Positions 1 to 8,626 of a stretch of DNA of 10,448 bases are shown in pieces. Numbering within the stretch: the stretch's first letter is position 1; each line of letters opens with the position of its first letter. The DNA is taken from NCBI GenBank assembly GCA_003024985.2, contig PXIH01S0036547.1; one strand, written 5' to 3'. The position numbers and the translations under genes were made by a program. The notes under the pieces are model-generated. The model made no database searches and was not told where the DNA came from. It saw only the letters and a list, made by a program, of their open reading frames with translations. Origin of the DNA: Euperipatoides rowelli. Its lineage: Eukaryota; Onychophora; Udeonychophora; Euonychophora; Peripatopsidae.

Positions 1-75
1 TCAAAATTGGGGCCCTGGGCATGTGCCCGTTGCACCCACTCGTAAATCAACCCTTGGCTGTTGGCCCACCCGAAA
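1..75. repeat. GC-rich block at the window edge, likely dispersed repeat fragment
   Basis: This stretch is much richer in G and C than the AT-rich sequence that follows it, and the change near position 75 is abrupt. It contains a small hairpin, GGGC-ATGT-GCCC, at 17-28 and has no usable reading frame. Inside an intron, such an island usually marks the end of a transposable element or SINE. I cannot name a family, and the element continues off the left edge. The repeat call is inference from composition only. Confidence 0.3.
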
Positions 76-187
76 TTTACTTTATAAATAACGAGATCAG
101 TATTAAAAATATATTAAACCAATTTTTAAATTTCTAGCATTAACAATAAATAGATTTTTAAGTAATATAAAGCTGTAAATTACTTAC
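1..187 (-). other. Partial intron downstream of the large exon (5' splice site at 187)
   Basis: On the minus strand the large exon ends CAGGAAC and is followed at 187-181 by GTAAGTA, a near-perfect 5' splice site. The donor falls inside an Arg codon, after its first base, so the next exon, outside the window to the left, should begin with two bases completing a codon. The intron sequence is AT-rich down to about 76 and then enters the GC-rich block at the edge. No 3' splice site for this intron is within the window. Confidence 0.85.
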
Positions 188-2182
188 GTTCCTGCATAAG
201 GACACGAGGTTCCTGCTGCGGGAAAATTCTTTGTCCTTCCAAAGGGTGCTTGCTCTGCTGTCTCATGCGCTCAAGTTGTTCCCTCTGCTGGAAACTCTCA
301 CTAAACGGATTGTTATCATCTTGAGTGACTTGCACACAGGGTGGAAATGGTTGCCTGAAAACTTCGCCATGTGGAGACATAATTGGTTGTGGCTGGCGAA
401 TTATAGTGCCTTGAGGATGAGTCAGCATCAAACTTCTAGGAGGGGGTGGCCCAGCTATGACAGCATGAGAGAGCAGGGCTTGGTGTTGATGTTGTTGTAT
501 TTGTTGGTGACGATCCTGCTGCTTAACTCTGAAATCTTGTAATGTAGCAGCATTCTGTCTAGAATGTTTGCGAATTTGTTCCAATTGCTTTTGAATATTG
601 CTCACCTCTTGAGAAACCTTTTGCAACTCCATAGTATCCGATGGGTTCAGTTCCTGACCACTTTTTCGTAGCTGTCTCTGTCGTGCTGCAAGTGCCTTTT
701 TAGACTTTCGATGTTTTCCGATCTCCGTTTCCAAAAGTTTCTGTTGAATTTGAATCACATTTTGTTGTTGCAAAAGCCACTGCTCTTGGTGTAGCTCTTG
801 CTGATGTTCACCTTCTGTCAAGCCTTCAGGGATATTAATATTACTGGGATGAAGATTAGAAGGGGCAATTTGGTGTAACTGAGCAGGGTGTCCTTGCATC
901 ATTCCAGGAATAACAGTTTCCCTTGGTGAAGGAGGGGGAAGGTTAGAAGGCATTACCCCCAATCCAGAAAATGGTGAAGGACCTGGCTGATTCTTGGGAA
1001 AGCCCAACGGAGGCCTAACAATTTGGGGAGGACATGAAGGTGGTGGTGGTGGTTGTGGTGGCGGCACAGGAGGATGAGACAGAGGTTCACCACTAGGCAA
1101 AGGATCCATATGTTGCAACCTAGGAGAAATTATAGGCATACGTGGACCAGCACTTTGCGGAGGAATGTTATAAATTGATGATACAGGAGATCTTATTCCT
1201 ATAGGGAGTGCTGGACTGCCAATGCCTGGGGACCCAAACGGACCATCTGGTTTTTTGACATTTTCGGCAAGAACTTCAGCTTGTAATTTTTCCAAATCAA
1301 TCTCACCCAACAAGTTGTCTTCAGAGGAGATGATGGACTGCTGCTGCTTGTGTAGCTCCTGCTTCTCCTGTTCAAGGAGATCCTCGAGAAGCAAAGGCTG
1401 CTCTTCCAGTAGCAGCACTCGTTCCTTTGGTTTTCCGCCAACAGGGGGTAGACCAATGAGGCTATTCCTTTGATCAGCTAATGGAGATGTTTGTCCAAAG
1501 CCAGGAGATTGTCCCATTCTTTTCTGAATGGGAATACCCGAGTTAGGTAAACTAGGAATATTCGGAGGCAATGCAGAATTGTTAACATGGGGTTCCATAA
1601 GAGCAGCAGGTGCTATAGGTGAAGGCATTGATGTGGTTACAGTAGGTGAGGAAAAACTAGAATCAGACTGGGCAGTAGGTGTAGTTGATATCTTCAACTG
1701 AGAGGACTGATTGTCATCTTCAGAAGCTGGTTCTACATCATCTTTTTTATCAAATTCTCCAGAGGTTTTACATATACTATCATTTGTCCGATCTTCACTA
1801 CCTTCTAAGCTCTCTAATTTACTATCATCCAAATCATCCAATCTATCAACCATTCCTTCAGCTTTTGCCTTTTCTAATTTTTGACTATATTCAATAAATT
1901 TACTTTGAAAGTCTGTCGTGGAAGAACCACCAGAGGTTTTGAAATCAGCTATTTTTTCTTTGTTACTAGTTTCGCTTGCACTTTCACTTATATCAGACTT
2001 TGTATCGGATTTCTGTAAGTCATCTAAAGCACTTTCAGCTGGTTCAGTTTCATCTGGTGGCGGTGAGTCTGGATCTTTTAGGTCATCTTTGAGATCATCA
2101 AATACTGACTTTTCACCATCAGTTAGGGCTTTGTCTAGTTCAGGGTCTGCGTATTCCAATAAGTTGAAATCATTACCCAATT
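188..2182 (-). CDS. KMT2C/D: KMT2C/KMT2D-like histone H3K4 methyltransferase, large internal exon (1995 nt)
   Basis: This exon encodes residues 257-920, flanked by split codons. The acceptor is TATTTTATTTCAG before 2182 and the donor is GTAAGTA after 188, so both borders are phase 1. Recognisable blocks, in order: LLEYADPELDKAL (2162-2124); an acidic Ser/Asp/Glu-rich stretch; PLLLEDLLEQ (about 1400-1368), which carries an LxxLL motif of the kind used to bind nuclear receptors; a Pro-rich run (about 1075-1024); and a Gln-rich coiled coil with KHRKSKKALAARQ (about 716-678) and QKQLEQIRKH. From memory these match vertebrate KMT2D blocks such as DLLAYTDPELD, PLLIEDLLEHEKKEL and HRKSRKALCAKQR. In the family this part lies between the N-terminal PHD fingers and the C-terminal FYRN/FYRC and SET domains. 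It acts as a scaffold in the nuclear enhancer H3K4 monomethylation complex that contains UTX, PTIP and PA1. Most of the exon is low-complexity and probably disordered. The family call is firm, but MLL3 cannot be separated from MLL4 in an invertebrate. Confidence 0.93.
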
Positions 2183-3134
2183 CTGAAATAAAATACAAAA
2201 TAAAATTACTTAAAAGTTAGAAAATTTGAAAAAAGACAAATCAAGATAATATTTAACAAGAAATGTTTCAATTTTAATAAAGATACAATTTAATCAATAT
2301 AACGTGCAAAATATTTCTACAGATAAAAATTATTGCGAATAATTACAAAAAATTATCGTTTAGTGAATATTTCTATCTTTGACATTTTTTATCTTGATTG
2401 ACATGCCAGAATTATATCAGGTGATCCCTAAATACTTAAAAACATATGAAAATGTCTCCTTATTCTTTAATCAGTCTACTATATTTTATTAAAATTAGCA
2501 TTTTATAGCTTTAAACTATCGTAGGTTAAAAATTATTAATAATTTATTACATTACTCCAGTCAAAAAACACACATTTACTGTATATATTCAATGGAGAAA
2601 ATTGCCATAAAATAAATTCAAATGTCCTTGACAATATTAATTAAAAAAAAAACATACTACGCCTTGTTATATATTGATGGTAAACATTTGGTAATTTCTT
2701 TAAAAAAAAAAAGGAGCTTTCTATGTTTTAATTTTGTAATATCTTTAGAATTAAAACAAACAAAACTTTTAACTGAATGTTTTGATGAATACCATATTTT
2801 TTTAAAAGTTAAATGTTATTCTTCTGTCAACCATGTTTAGTTAATTTAAGATCTTACCAATGAGTCAAAAAAGTTTGCCTGACAAGGTGTGGTTATTGAT
2901 TTTAAATATAACAAATGATTTTTTTTTTTTTTTTTAAATTACTTAACTCAAGAGAAAAGTATTAATGTTATAATTAGAACTTTTATTAATGAGTTTGACA
3001 GTATTTACTTTGGGTAATTAGAGGCTAAACAGGTTTAAAAACATGATTTGTATTATACTTTTTTTTTTTTAATTTAATTTTATTAATAACATAAGCCTAA
3101 TTTATAGTTTAAACTTAAAATCGAGCATTAAACA

Positions 3135-3156
3135 GTATATACTGTACAGTATATAC
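3135..3156. repeat. 22 bp perfect palindrome built on TATACTGTACAGTATA
   Basis: Positions 3135-3156 read identically on both strands; the two 11-base halves meet in the middle of a GTAC. It is the longest perfect palindrome I found in the window. It embeds both TACTGTA and TACAGTA, words that recur throughout the introns. It could be a hairpin or a remnant of a short inverted-repeat element. The sequence shows no function for it. Confidence 0.6.
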
Positions 3157-3673
3157 ATTAAATATCAGTTTTTTTACTACTACTGCCACCATCACAAATT
3201 TAAATATCCACGAATATTAAAAAAATCCTCTCATGCACAAAATTTTATATCTGCAGAAATATTTTGTCACATTGTATATAATTTTCATTTTTTGTCATTT
3301 GGTCTGTGTATGATCTAGTGTCTAATTGACGTCGCTTAAAACTTCCATTCTAAAGTGTTTGATTTCACACTAGAAAAACGTCATATTACAGTCCATTAAT
3401 TGGAATATTTAGTATATCAAAGATCTTATTCTATGTCAAAATTGTAATTGTTTGTTTAAAAAAATACATTATATTCCGATTGTTCCAATTAAAGAAAAAT
3501 ATTTTCAATAATAAAGTGTTTTATTAATTCAGTCATTTTTGATGGGTTTTGATATAAGTTTACAGTACATGATACAGTAAGCTCAGTACTGTCAGTTCTT
3601 AATGCTTTGGAAAATCATTCAGCATTGGATAGGATTTTGTGACAAGAGGGAGTAGGAGAGAAGGTTAGTTGCA

Positions 3674-3688
3674 GGGGGGGGGGGGGGG
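3674..3688. repeat. G15 homopolymer
   Basis: Fifteen consecutive G residues follow GTTGCA and precede TGTGGATGG. G runs of this length are unusual in such an AT-rich intron, and a second one (G16) lies at 7812-7827. In the transcript sense this is a C15 tract. Its length is likely to vary between individuals and may be misread in sequencing. Confidence 0.8.
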
Positions 3689-3996
3689 TGTGGATGGCTG
3701 AATCACTGCATACATACAGTACATGTTATTCAAATACTACAGTATATGTCAATTATTAATAATTTTTGTAAAACTTGATTGTTGGCTGCAAAAATTTATA
3801 TTTTTCTTAGAATTTTTAAAAGAAAATCAAATTTTAACAAGAAACAAAAGACCCTGTAAATAAAATTTGCATAAATTATTTTGTTCTCTTTCTTCCCTCA
3901 TCAATAAATAATTCATTTAGGAAGTTATTTTACAGTTTTTTTTTTACATTTTTACAATCCTCATTAAGATACAGTACACATACAGAATATACTCAC

Positions 3997-4416
3997 CCAA
4001 CAATTCATCGTCCAAAGCTTCATCCTGTGATGATTTCTCCGTTTCATCAGCAACACTGTCTTCAGCTTCAGGCTGTGACAAGGTCTCAGCTACATCAGCC
4101 ATTAAAGATGCATGTCCCAGAGCTGCGTCAGAATCACTCAAATTAGCATCATTATCAGTTAAACCTTCATTACTTTCAGTCATTACGGCAGCAGTATCAT
4201 CTAAAGTGTCTGCGGGGTCCGAGTTTGATGGATCCAATGAATTTTGTGGCCTCTGCAGATCTTGCGGTTGTTGCTGCTGCTGTTGTTGTTCAGAACTTTG
4301 TAATGGTGGATGCTGCAATGGTGTTGTCTTGCCACTAGGAAATGCCACATTTGATGTAACATTTTGCATCTGCTGTTGCTGTTGGTCCATTCTTATTTGC
4401 TGAAGAGTTTCTAAAC
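3997..4416 (-). CDS. KMT2C/D: KMT2C/KMT2D-like methyltransferase, acidic/Gln-rich exon (420 nt)
   Basis: This exon encodes residues 117-255 with split codons 116 and 256 at its ends. On the minus strand the acceptor is TTTTTCTTTCTTTTTTAG just before 4416, and the donor is G|GTGAGT after 3997. Both borders are phase 1 and the length is a multiple of three, so the exon could be skipped without a frameshift. The protein opens GLETLQQIRMDQ, carries a run of seven Gln encoded by mixed CAA and CAG codons (about 4290-4270), and then becomes acidic (DPADTLDD, NDANLSDSDAAL, AEDSVADETEKSSQ) before ending DELL. That end joins directly to the LLEYADPELD block of the next exon. No folded domain is visible; it is probably a disordered linker. 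A second AG six bases into the exon (4412-4411) could serve as an in-frame alternative acceptor, removing Gly-Leu. Confidence 0.88.
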
Positions 4417-4920
4417 CTAAAAAAGAAAGAAAAATAATTAACATTTTTTTTTAATACAAAAATAAATAATACTAATTCATTCATATAACAAATATACTGT
4501 AGAAATAAACACAGAAAAAAAAGTTTAGATTTTATGGAATCTGAACATTATGCATAACCATAATAAATAAAATTTCATGAGTAAAATAAAATACAAATAA
4601 AGTGGAAAATTTGTTGAGATAAATAAATTTACTATATTATTAAAGCTTACTGATAAAATCGCTAGTGGCACCACATGTAAGACTATTGCTTTTCTGTATT
4701 AGAAGCCATCAAATTGAGCATTTTCATTTTAACTAAAAAAAAAAGTTTTCTTGTCTTCTTCAATGTACAGGATATAGTTTTACATTAGATGTATTTTATA
4801 GTTTTATATATTTTATAAGTCTAAATCTTTGACAGATTATTAACTATCCTTTAAGTTATATTCAATATTGGTTTCTATAAGAATAATAGATAGTGTACAA
4901 GTGTTTTAAGTTTTTTTTTT

Positions 4921-5275
4921 AATAGGTTATGGCCGAGAACTCTTAGTCCAGAACACTTTAAATTACAGGAAAAAGACTTTGAAACAAGAAAAACTGCAGA
5001 TAACTATTTGCAACAAGAATTCAGATTCTGACATTGAATAACGAAGCAATTTGGAAATTACACGTCTTAGCACTTTTAATGAAAAGGACTTATTTGACGT
5101 AATCAAAGATCCACCATTATCTTTAGATGATTGAAAGGTTCAATTAAAAATGATAAAGTAGAAATGTCTACAAGACTAATATTCTTAATGACAGACAAAA
5201 CTTTTCAGAGGAAAAAAAGGTAGCAAGGAACTTTGGGATAATCTTAAAAAAAAAAAAAGTTGAGAGAATTCTATG
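4921..5275 (+). pseudogene. Possible decayed coding fragment in intron, family unknown
   Basis: On the plus strand, short open patches follow one another in shifting frames and look more protein-like than the surrounding AT-rich DNA. One from about 4921 reads RLWPRTLSPEHFKLQEKDFE and continues to a TGA near 5030. Another near 5070 reads LSTFNEKDLFDVIKDPPLSL and ends in TGA. Later patches include VEMSTRLIFLMTDKTFQRKK and KGSKELWDNLKKKKVE. Stops and frame changes separate them, as expected of an old transposon or retrocopied gene remnant. I recognise no family, and in AT-rich DNA such patches can arise by chance, so confidence is low. Confidence 0.18.
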
Positions 5276-6458
5276 ATGTGAATACACTTTTATTAAGCTA
5301 AAAGATGACATACTGTATGTACAATTCTCGAAATTAATGTTGTTGAGAAATTCATCGACGATGTTATGGATATAACATAACTGTATGAGTAAATGACCAT
5401 TTACTGATTGTGGCATCATAGTAAATTATTCCCGGTGACCAGAAAATAGTAGGGAGCGGAGGTTTAAAAGTTGAAAAATTTCACAACGTTGAAGTGAGGG
5501 GGTGCAAATTGAATTTGAACATTTTTGTAATGGGGGCTAAGGAGGCGGTTGTTTTTATAACAATAATACATTAACCTGGGAAAAATGTTGTCAGCCACAG
5601 CAAACAGACTATTGAAAAAACAACGATGTAAAATAACATACAGCACAAATGATTGTTTATCATAATTCTATTGTGCAAAAAAAAGCCAATCTTACTATTA
5701 TGGTCTGCACAATGTAAAAATTCCACACGATTTTTTTAATCTAAACCACCATGTGAGAGTTTATGCCAATGGCACCAAAGATAAACAAACTTTCCTTTTT
5801 TTTTTTTTTTTTTGAGATTCTAGACATAACTTTCTAATAAGCCACCAAATCTGCAAATCGCAGTGGTAGTTAAAAATTAATTTGCTTTTGCATTAAACCT
5901 TTTTTTCTGACATTTCTTCTGACATTTTTTTAAATGCTATATCCAACTATATGTCCAAAATACCAGTAATTAGGTACCAGTTAGAATTAGTTTTTTTTGT
6001 TTCCTCTCCAAGAATAAGTCCCAAGTTTTATTGGTGCAACCAAACCGTCCGTACCTGGGTAGTGTGCGTTTGTCAGAATTTTGAATAATGAATTTTCTAA
6101 ACTACTGTAACATTTTAAATTAAGGTATTTGTAGTTAATTCACAGTGTGAATGAACATTTCCAAATAGGTTTCACTACAGCTTGTGCAATTTTTCTAAAT
6201 TATACAATAAAGCCAAAAATAGTTAATGGGGAGTGGCAGTTTGTTTTTCACAGGAGGTCTAGGAATTTTTTTTTTTATGGATTGCAACTAATGTGCAAAG
6301 TGATCAACTCTCATTGCACGTGCGTTTTAACACAAATTTATTTAAATATTTATTTATTCATAGTATTAATTTACAGTAAATATGCGTGCATCCTTGCAAA
6401 TAAAAGGATGACATTTTTATGCTGCAGTGACTTACTTTGATTGAAAATTGGGTTTGCA

Positions 6459-6510
6459 ATTTCCAACGCATTATGATTTTAGCCGGATTTGGCAACGGCG
6501 ATTTCCAACG
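6459..6510. repeat. Short direct repeat in a less AT-rich intronic patch
   Basis: ATTTCCAACG occurs at 6459-6468 and again at 6501-6510, 42 bases apart. The surrounding 6450-6560 is less AT-rich than the rest of the intron. This may be part of a degraded dispersed element. It has no reading frame of interest and I recognise no family. Confidence 0.3.
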
Positions 6511-7231
6511 ATCAAGTTCCGCCCCTGCAGTATGTAGACCACGGTCAACAGGCAGTTAGGGGGTTTTCTGTTTCATTCAATTTATGATTTAAAGTTTCAT
6601 TAAATTTAATACCAGGAGCGTACTTATGTTTTCCTTATTCCCAATTTTAAGTTGATCGACAACTTTTGAATTTTGTCCCTATTATTCTTTACAGTTTTAA
6701 CTGATGCAGTAACTGCCAGCATTCCAGTTTTTTTGTTATAGTTTCCTGCCTGCAGCTGAGTTCCAACTTTCTACAATATTTCCTGTTTCATGAAAATAAA
6801 TCCACTAGTTCCTATCCTCTCAAGTGTTACAGGGATCAATCAAAATAGTCAAGTCATTAATTACAGAACTTGTTTCAGTTTTAATTCTTTCTCTCTGCAC
6901 ACATTATGGAAGAATATAACAAAATAAACTTTACTTTTAATTTAATCCATATTTTATAAACCTTTCTATACATTTAGTATTAATAATAATAATTTCACAC
7001 TAATTCTTAAGGTAGTCAGTGATTACCAGTATTTCATTGTTTTGTTTGAAGTTTTTTTTTTTTTTTTTTTTAAGAATTAGAAATTTGGTTAATCAAAGTA
7101 ATGATTACACGCCAAATAAGCAAAATATCTGGAATTTGGCTAATCATCGTGCAATATTTCTACCAATTTAAACCTTAAATTAGCTAAACGGTATACTTAG
7201 TGCATGTATAGCAAAAGATAAACTATACTAG

Positions 7232-7294
7232 GATTTAAGATCATAACAGTAGAGTAAAAATATAAGCTATCCAAGATTTAAGATCATAACAGTA
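7232..7294. repeat. Two-copy tandem duplication, about 43 bp period
   Basis: GATTTAAGATCATAACAGTA is present exactly at 7232-7251 and again at 7275-7294. The flanks also align loosely: an ACTATAC/GCTATCC segment comes before each copy and an A-rich segment after. The period is 43 bp. It lies about 40 bases into the intron, on the transcript-downstream side of the 7337 donor. It is most simply a local tandem duplication that has diverged outside the 20 bp core. Confidence 0.75.
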
Positions 7295-7336
7295 AAGAAA
7301 AGTATAAATTACTTCACAAATAATCATGAAACAAAC

Positions 7337-7529
7337 CTTGCTGGAATTGTTGTTGCTGTTGAATTTGTTGTTGAAGCTGAAGTTGTTGTTGCATTTGAAG
7401 TTGCTGTTGCAATTGCTGTTGTTGCATTTGTTGTTGAACTAGGTGATCGTAAGGGTCTAGAGGATTACTGGGACCGGGAACTCTAACTGGATTTGGATGA
7501 CCAGGATACGGGCCAGGCAAACGTGGACG
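7337..7529 (-). CDS. KMT2C/D: KMT2C/KMT2D-like methyltransferase, Pro- then Gln-rich exon (193 nt)
   Basis: This exon encodes residues 52-115 plus the first base of codon 116. On the minus strand the acceptor is TTTTTATAG before CGTCCACG at 7529, and the donor is CAAG|GTTTGT after 7337. It enters in phase 0 and leaves in phase 1. The first half is Pro-rich (RPRLPGPYPGHPNPVRVPGP, then SNPLDPYDHLV). The second half is almost pure Gln with scattered Leu, Met and Ile (QQQMQQQQLQQQLQMQQQ and onward) and ends FQQG. The Gln codons mix CAA and CAG, so the tract is not a pure triplet array. KMT2C/D proteins are known for long Gln-rich segments in this part of the chain. It was assigned by frame continuity with the neighbouring exons and matching splice phases rather than by a diagnostic motif of its own. 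Confidence 0.85.
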
Positions 7530-7801
7530 CTATAAAAATTTTGTGTTGTTATGGAAAATTAAAACCAGTATTAGTTAAAATGTTATATACAGAATATAAC
7601 TTACAAAGTAACTTCACTGTCCAACTACTTCCTAATTATGCAATAAATATACTATATGTAATATATAAAGCACAAAGTTTGTTTGCTTGTATGTATGTTT
7701 GTTATCATTGAGAAATCAGGATATCGAGACAATGGACAGTATTTTAAATATGAAGTTTGGGATGTGGGTATGTTGCGTAGTGTAGACAATGAAATTGAGA
7801 C

Positions 7802-7827
7802 TTTTTTTTTTGGGGGGGGGGGGGGGG
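7802..7827. repeat. T10-G16 compound homopolymer
   Basis: Ten T residues (7802-7811) run directly into sixteen G residues (7812-7827), followed by TAGGGG. The tract abuts the Helitron-like terminus, so it may be part of the inserted element or a microsatellite grown at its edge. The length should be treated as uncertain because such runs are prone to sequencing and replication slippage. Confidence 0.75.
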
Positions 7828-7833
7828 TAGGGG

Positions 7834-7885
7834 TTCCCAGGCGACGCCGGGACTTGTCCCCAGCAACACCGGCCACTTCAGCTAG
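7834..7885 (+). mobile_element. Probable Helitron 3' terminus (hairpins followed by CTAG)
   Basis: Helitron transposons end in a short GC-rich hairpin close to a terminal CTRR and insert before a T. Here TCCC-A-GGCG-A-CGCC-GGGA (7835-7852) can form an eight base-pair stem with one bulged A. It is followed by a second, weaker copy of the same kind of motif (CCCCAGCAACACCGG, about 7858-7872) and by CACTTCAGCTAG (7874-7885), with T next. The final CAGCTAG|T resembles ends I know from many arthropod Helitrons. No 5' TC end or Rep/helicase gene is visible, so this is a truncated or non-autonomous copy. It is much more GC-rich than its surroundings. The family assignment is from memory. Confidence 0.5.
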
Positions 7886-8492
7886 TACTAAATATTTGTA
7901 CATTTATTGAAATGTGAAAAAAAAATAATGTGGTGATGAATGTAACATTGAGAATTAAATAATCTGTTAAACCTTGAACATAATTTCAATTATAATCTAA
8001 TCCTTTAATTCAAGAAAAAAAAAATCCAAAATGGTTGAGAGAAATGTATGTAAATATTGCTTGACCGTTTAATAAATAGCTTTAAGTCATATAGTGATAA
8101 ACCTATACATCTTTAAAATTGAAAATTTATGCCGATTATCGAAATCAAAACTAAAAAAAAAAAAATTCAGATACCTGGACATAATTTTAAGATATTTTAA
8201 TGTCTCAAAGGTTTAGCAACAATTTTATATACTGTATATACTGCATTTTAAAATTTGTTGGTTAGTAGTCTAAATTGAAGATTAAAAAAAATTAAATTAT
8301 TTTTTTTTTTAATTAGGGGAAGGGCATATAGGAATATTTTATTTTTTTAAACAATTGTCTTCGAGAATAAATCTATATTTTCATTGCAAGTACCCATTAA
8401 TTATCTAATTGCTAATTTATTAGTTAATTGTACGAATCGACATCGTACAGTATTTATTAATAATATTAAATGAATTCAAATTTTTTTCTCAC

Positions 8493-8626
8493 CTGATGTT
8501 TGAGTTCAATATATTGGCCGGGGTGTCTGAATGCTCCAGAATCTCCAGGAGGCTGAAAAGGTGATCCTGAAAAGGGTTGCCCCCGTCCAGGGATGACTGT
8601 TATTTGAGATGGTTGCTGAGGTGAAC
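8493..8626 (-). CDS. KMT2C/D: KMT2C/KMT2D-like methyltransferase, small exon (134 nt)
   Basis: This exon encodes residues 8-51 after completing split Gly 7. On the minus strand the acceptor is a T12 tract then CCTAG just before GTTCACC at 8626, and the donor is CATCAG|GTGAGA after 8493. It enters in phase 1 and leaves in phase 0. The peptide reads SPQQPSQITVIPGRGQPFSG, then SPFQPPGDSGAFRHPGQ and YIELKHQ. It is rich in Pro, Gly and Ser, with no folded domain. The YIELKH end is reminiscent of a short conserved block in vertebrate KMT2C/D upstream of the Gln-rich region, but I hold that match only loosely. The exon is short and was found by reading splice signals and frame. It joins in frame on both sides, which is good support. 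Confidence 0.8.

Larger units (their letters stand above)
2183..3996 (-). other. Intron, 1814 bp, between the 420 nt and 1995 nt exons
   Basis: The donor is GTGAGT (3996-3991) and the acceptor is TTTCAG (2188-2183), both on the minus strand. The intron splits a codon after its first base: G from the upstream exon joins AA to make Glu, giving DELL-E-LGNDF across the junction. The sequence is AT-rich with many A and T homopolymers. It contains a perfect palindrome (3135-3156), a G15 run (3674-3688) and a cluster of ACAGTA-type words near 3560-3745. I see no convincing gene on either strand; the short plus-strand frame at 2622-2840 is AT-driven and low in complexity. Confidence 0.85.
4417..7336 (-). 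other. Intron, 2920 bp, the largest complete intron in the window
   Basis: The donor is AAG|GTTTGT at 7336 and the acceptor is a long pyrimidine tract ending TTTTTTAG at 4417, both on the minus strand. The donor is weaker than the others because T replaces A or G at +3. The intron is AT-rich with many homopolymers, including T runs near 5797 and 7052. It contains a possible decayed coding fragment (about 4921-5275), a less AT-rich patch at about 6450-6560, and a 43 bp tandem duplication close to the donor. The open frames at 5168-5419, 5464-5646 (minus) and 6147-6440 (plus) look like chance frames and I do not call them genes. Confidence 0.82.
7530..8492 (-). other. Intron, 963 bp, containing a probable Helitron end
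   Basis: The donor is CAG|GTGAGA at 8492 and the acceptor is TTTTTATAG ending at 7530, both on the minus strand. The intron separates whole codons (phase 0): CAT CAG joins CGT CCA. Apart from the homopolymer and the Helitron-like terminus near 7802-7885 it is AT-rich with no supported gene. The open frames at 7493-7711, 7683-7910 (plus) and 7652-7903 (minus) run through repeat or intron sequence. Confidence 0.83.

Noticed and set aside
231-542. Plus-strand open frame of 103 codons
   Set aside because: It is antisense to the large KMT2C/D-like exon, whose minus-strand frame has conserved motifs and proper splice sites. The frames at 1222-1473, 1685-1897, 1918-2220 (plus) and 1199-1456 (minus) are shadows of the same exon.
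188-2182. Reading the large open frame as a complete intronless gene starting at the ATG at 2198
   Set aside because: That ATG and the next four codons lie in the acceptor tract (TTTATTTCAG), and the frame's stop lies inside the GTAAGTA donor. Both ends are intron sequence.
4206-4403. Plus-strand Cys-rich open frame resembling a small secreted protein
   Set aside because: The Cys run is only the antisense reading of Gln codons (CAG/CAA read as CTG/TTG-shifted TGC/TGT) in the 420 nt exon.
6147-6440. Plus-strand frame of 97 codons in the large intron
   Set aside because: It is AT-driven and rich in Phe, Tyr, Ile and Asn, with no motif, no domain and no splice support. It is consistent with chance.
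7683-7910. Plus-strand frame with a Gly-rich and Arg-rich stretch
   Set aside because: The Gly run is the translation of the G16 homopolymer and the Arg run comes from the Helitron-like terminus, so it is not a gene.
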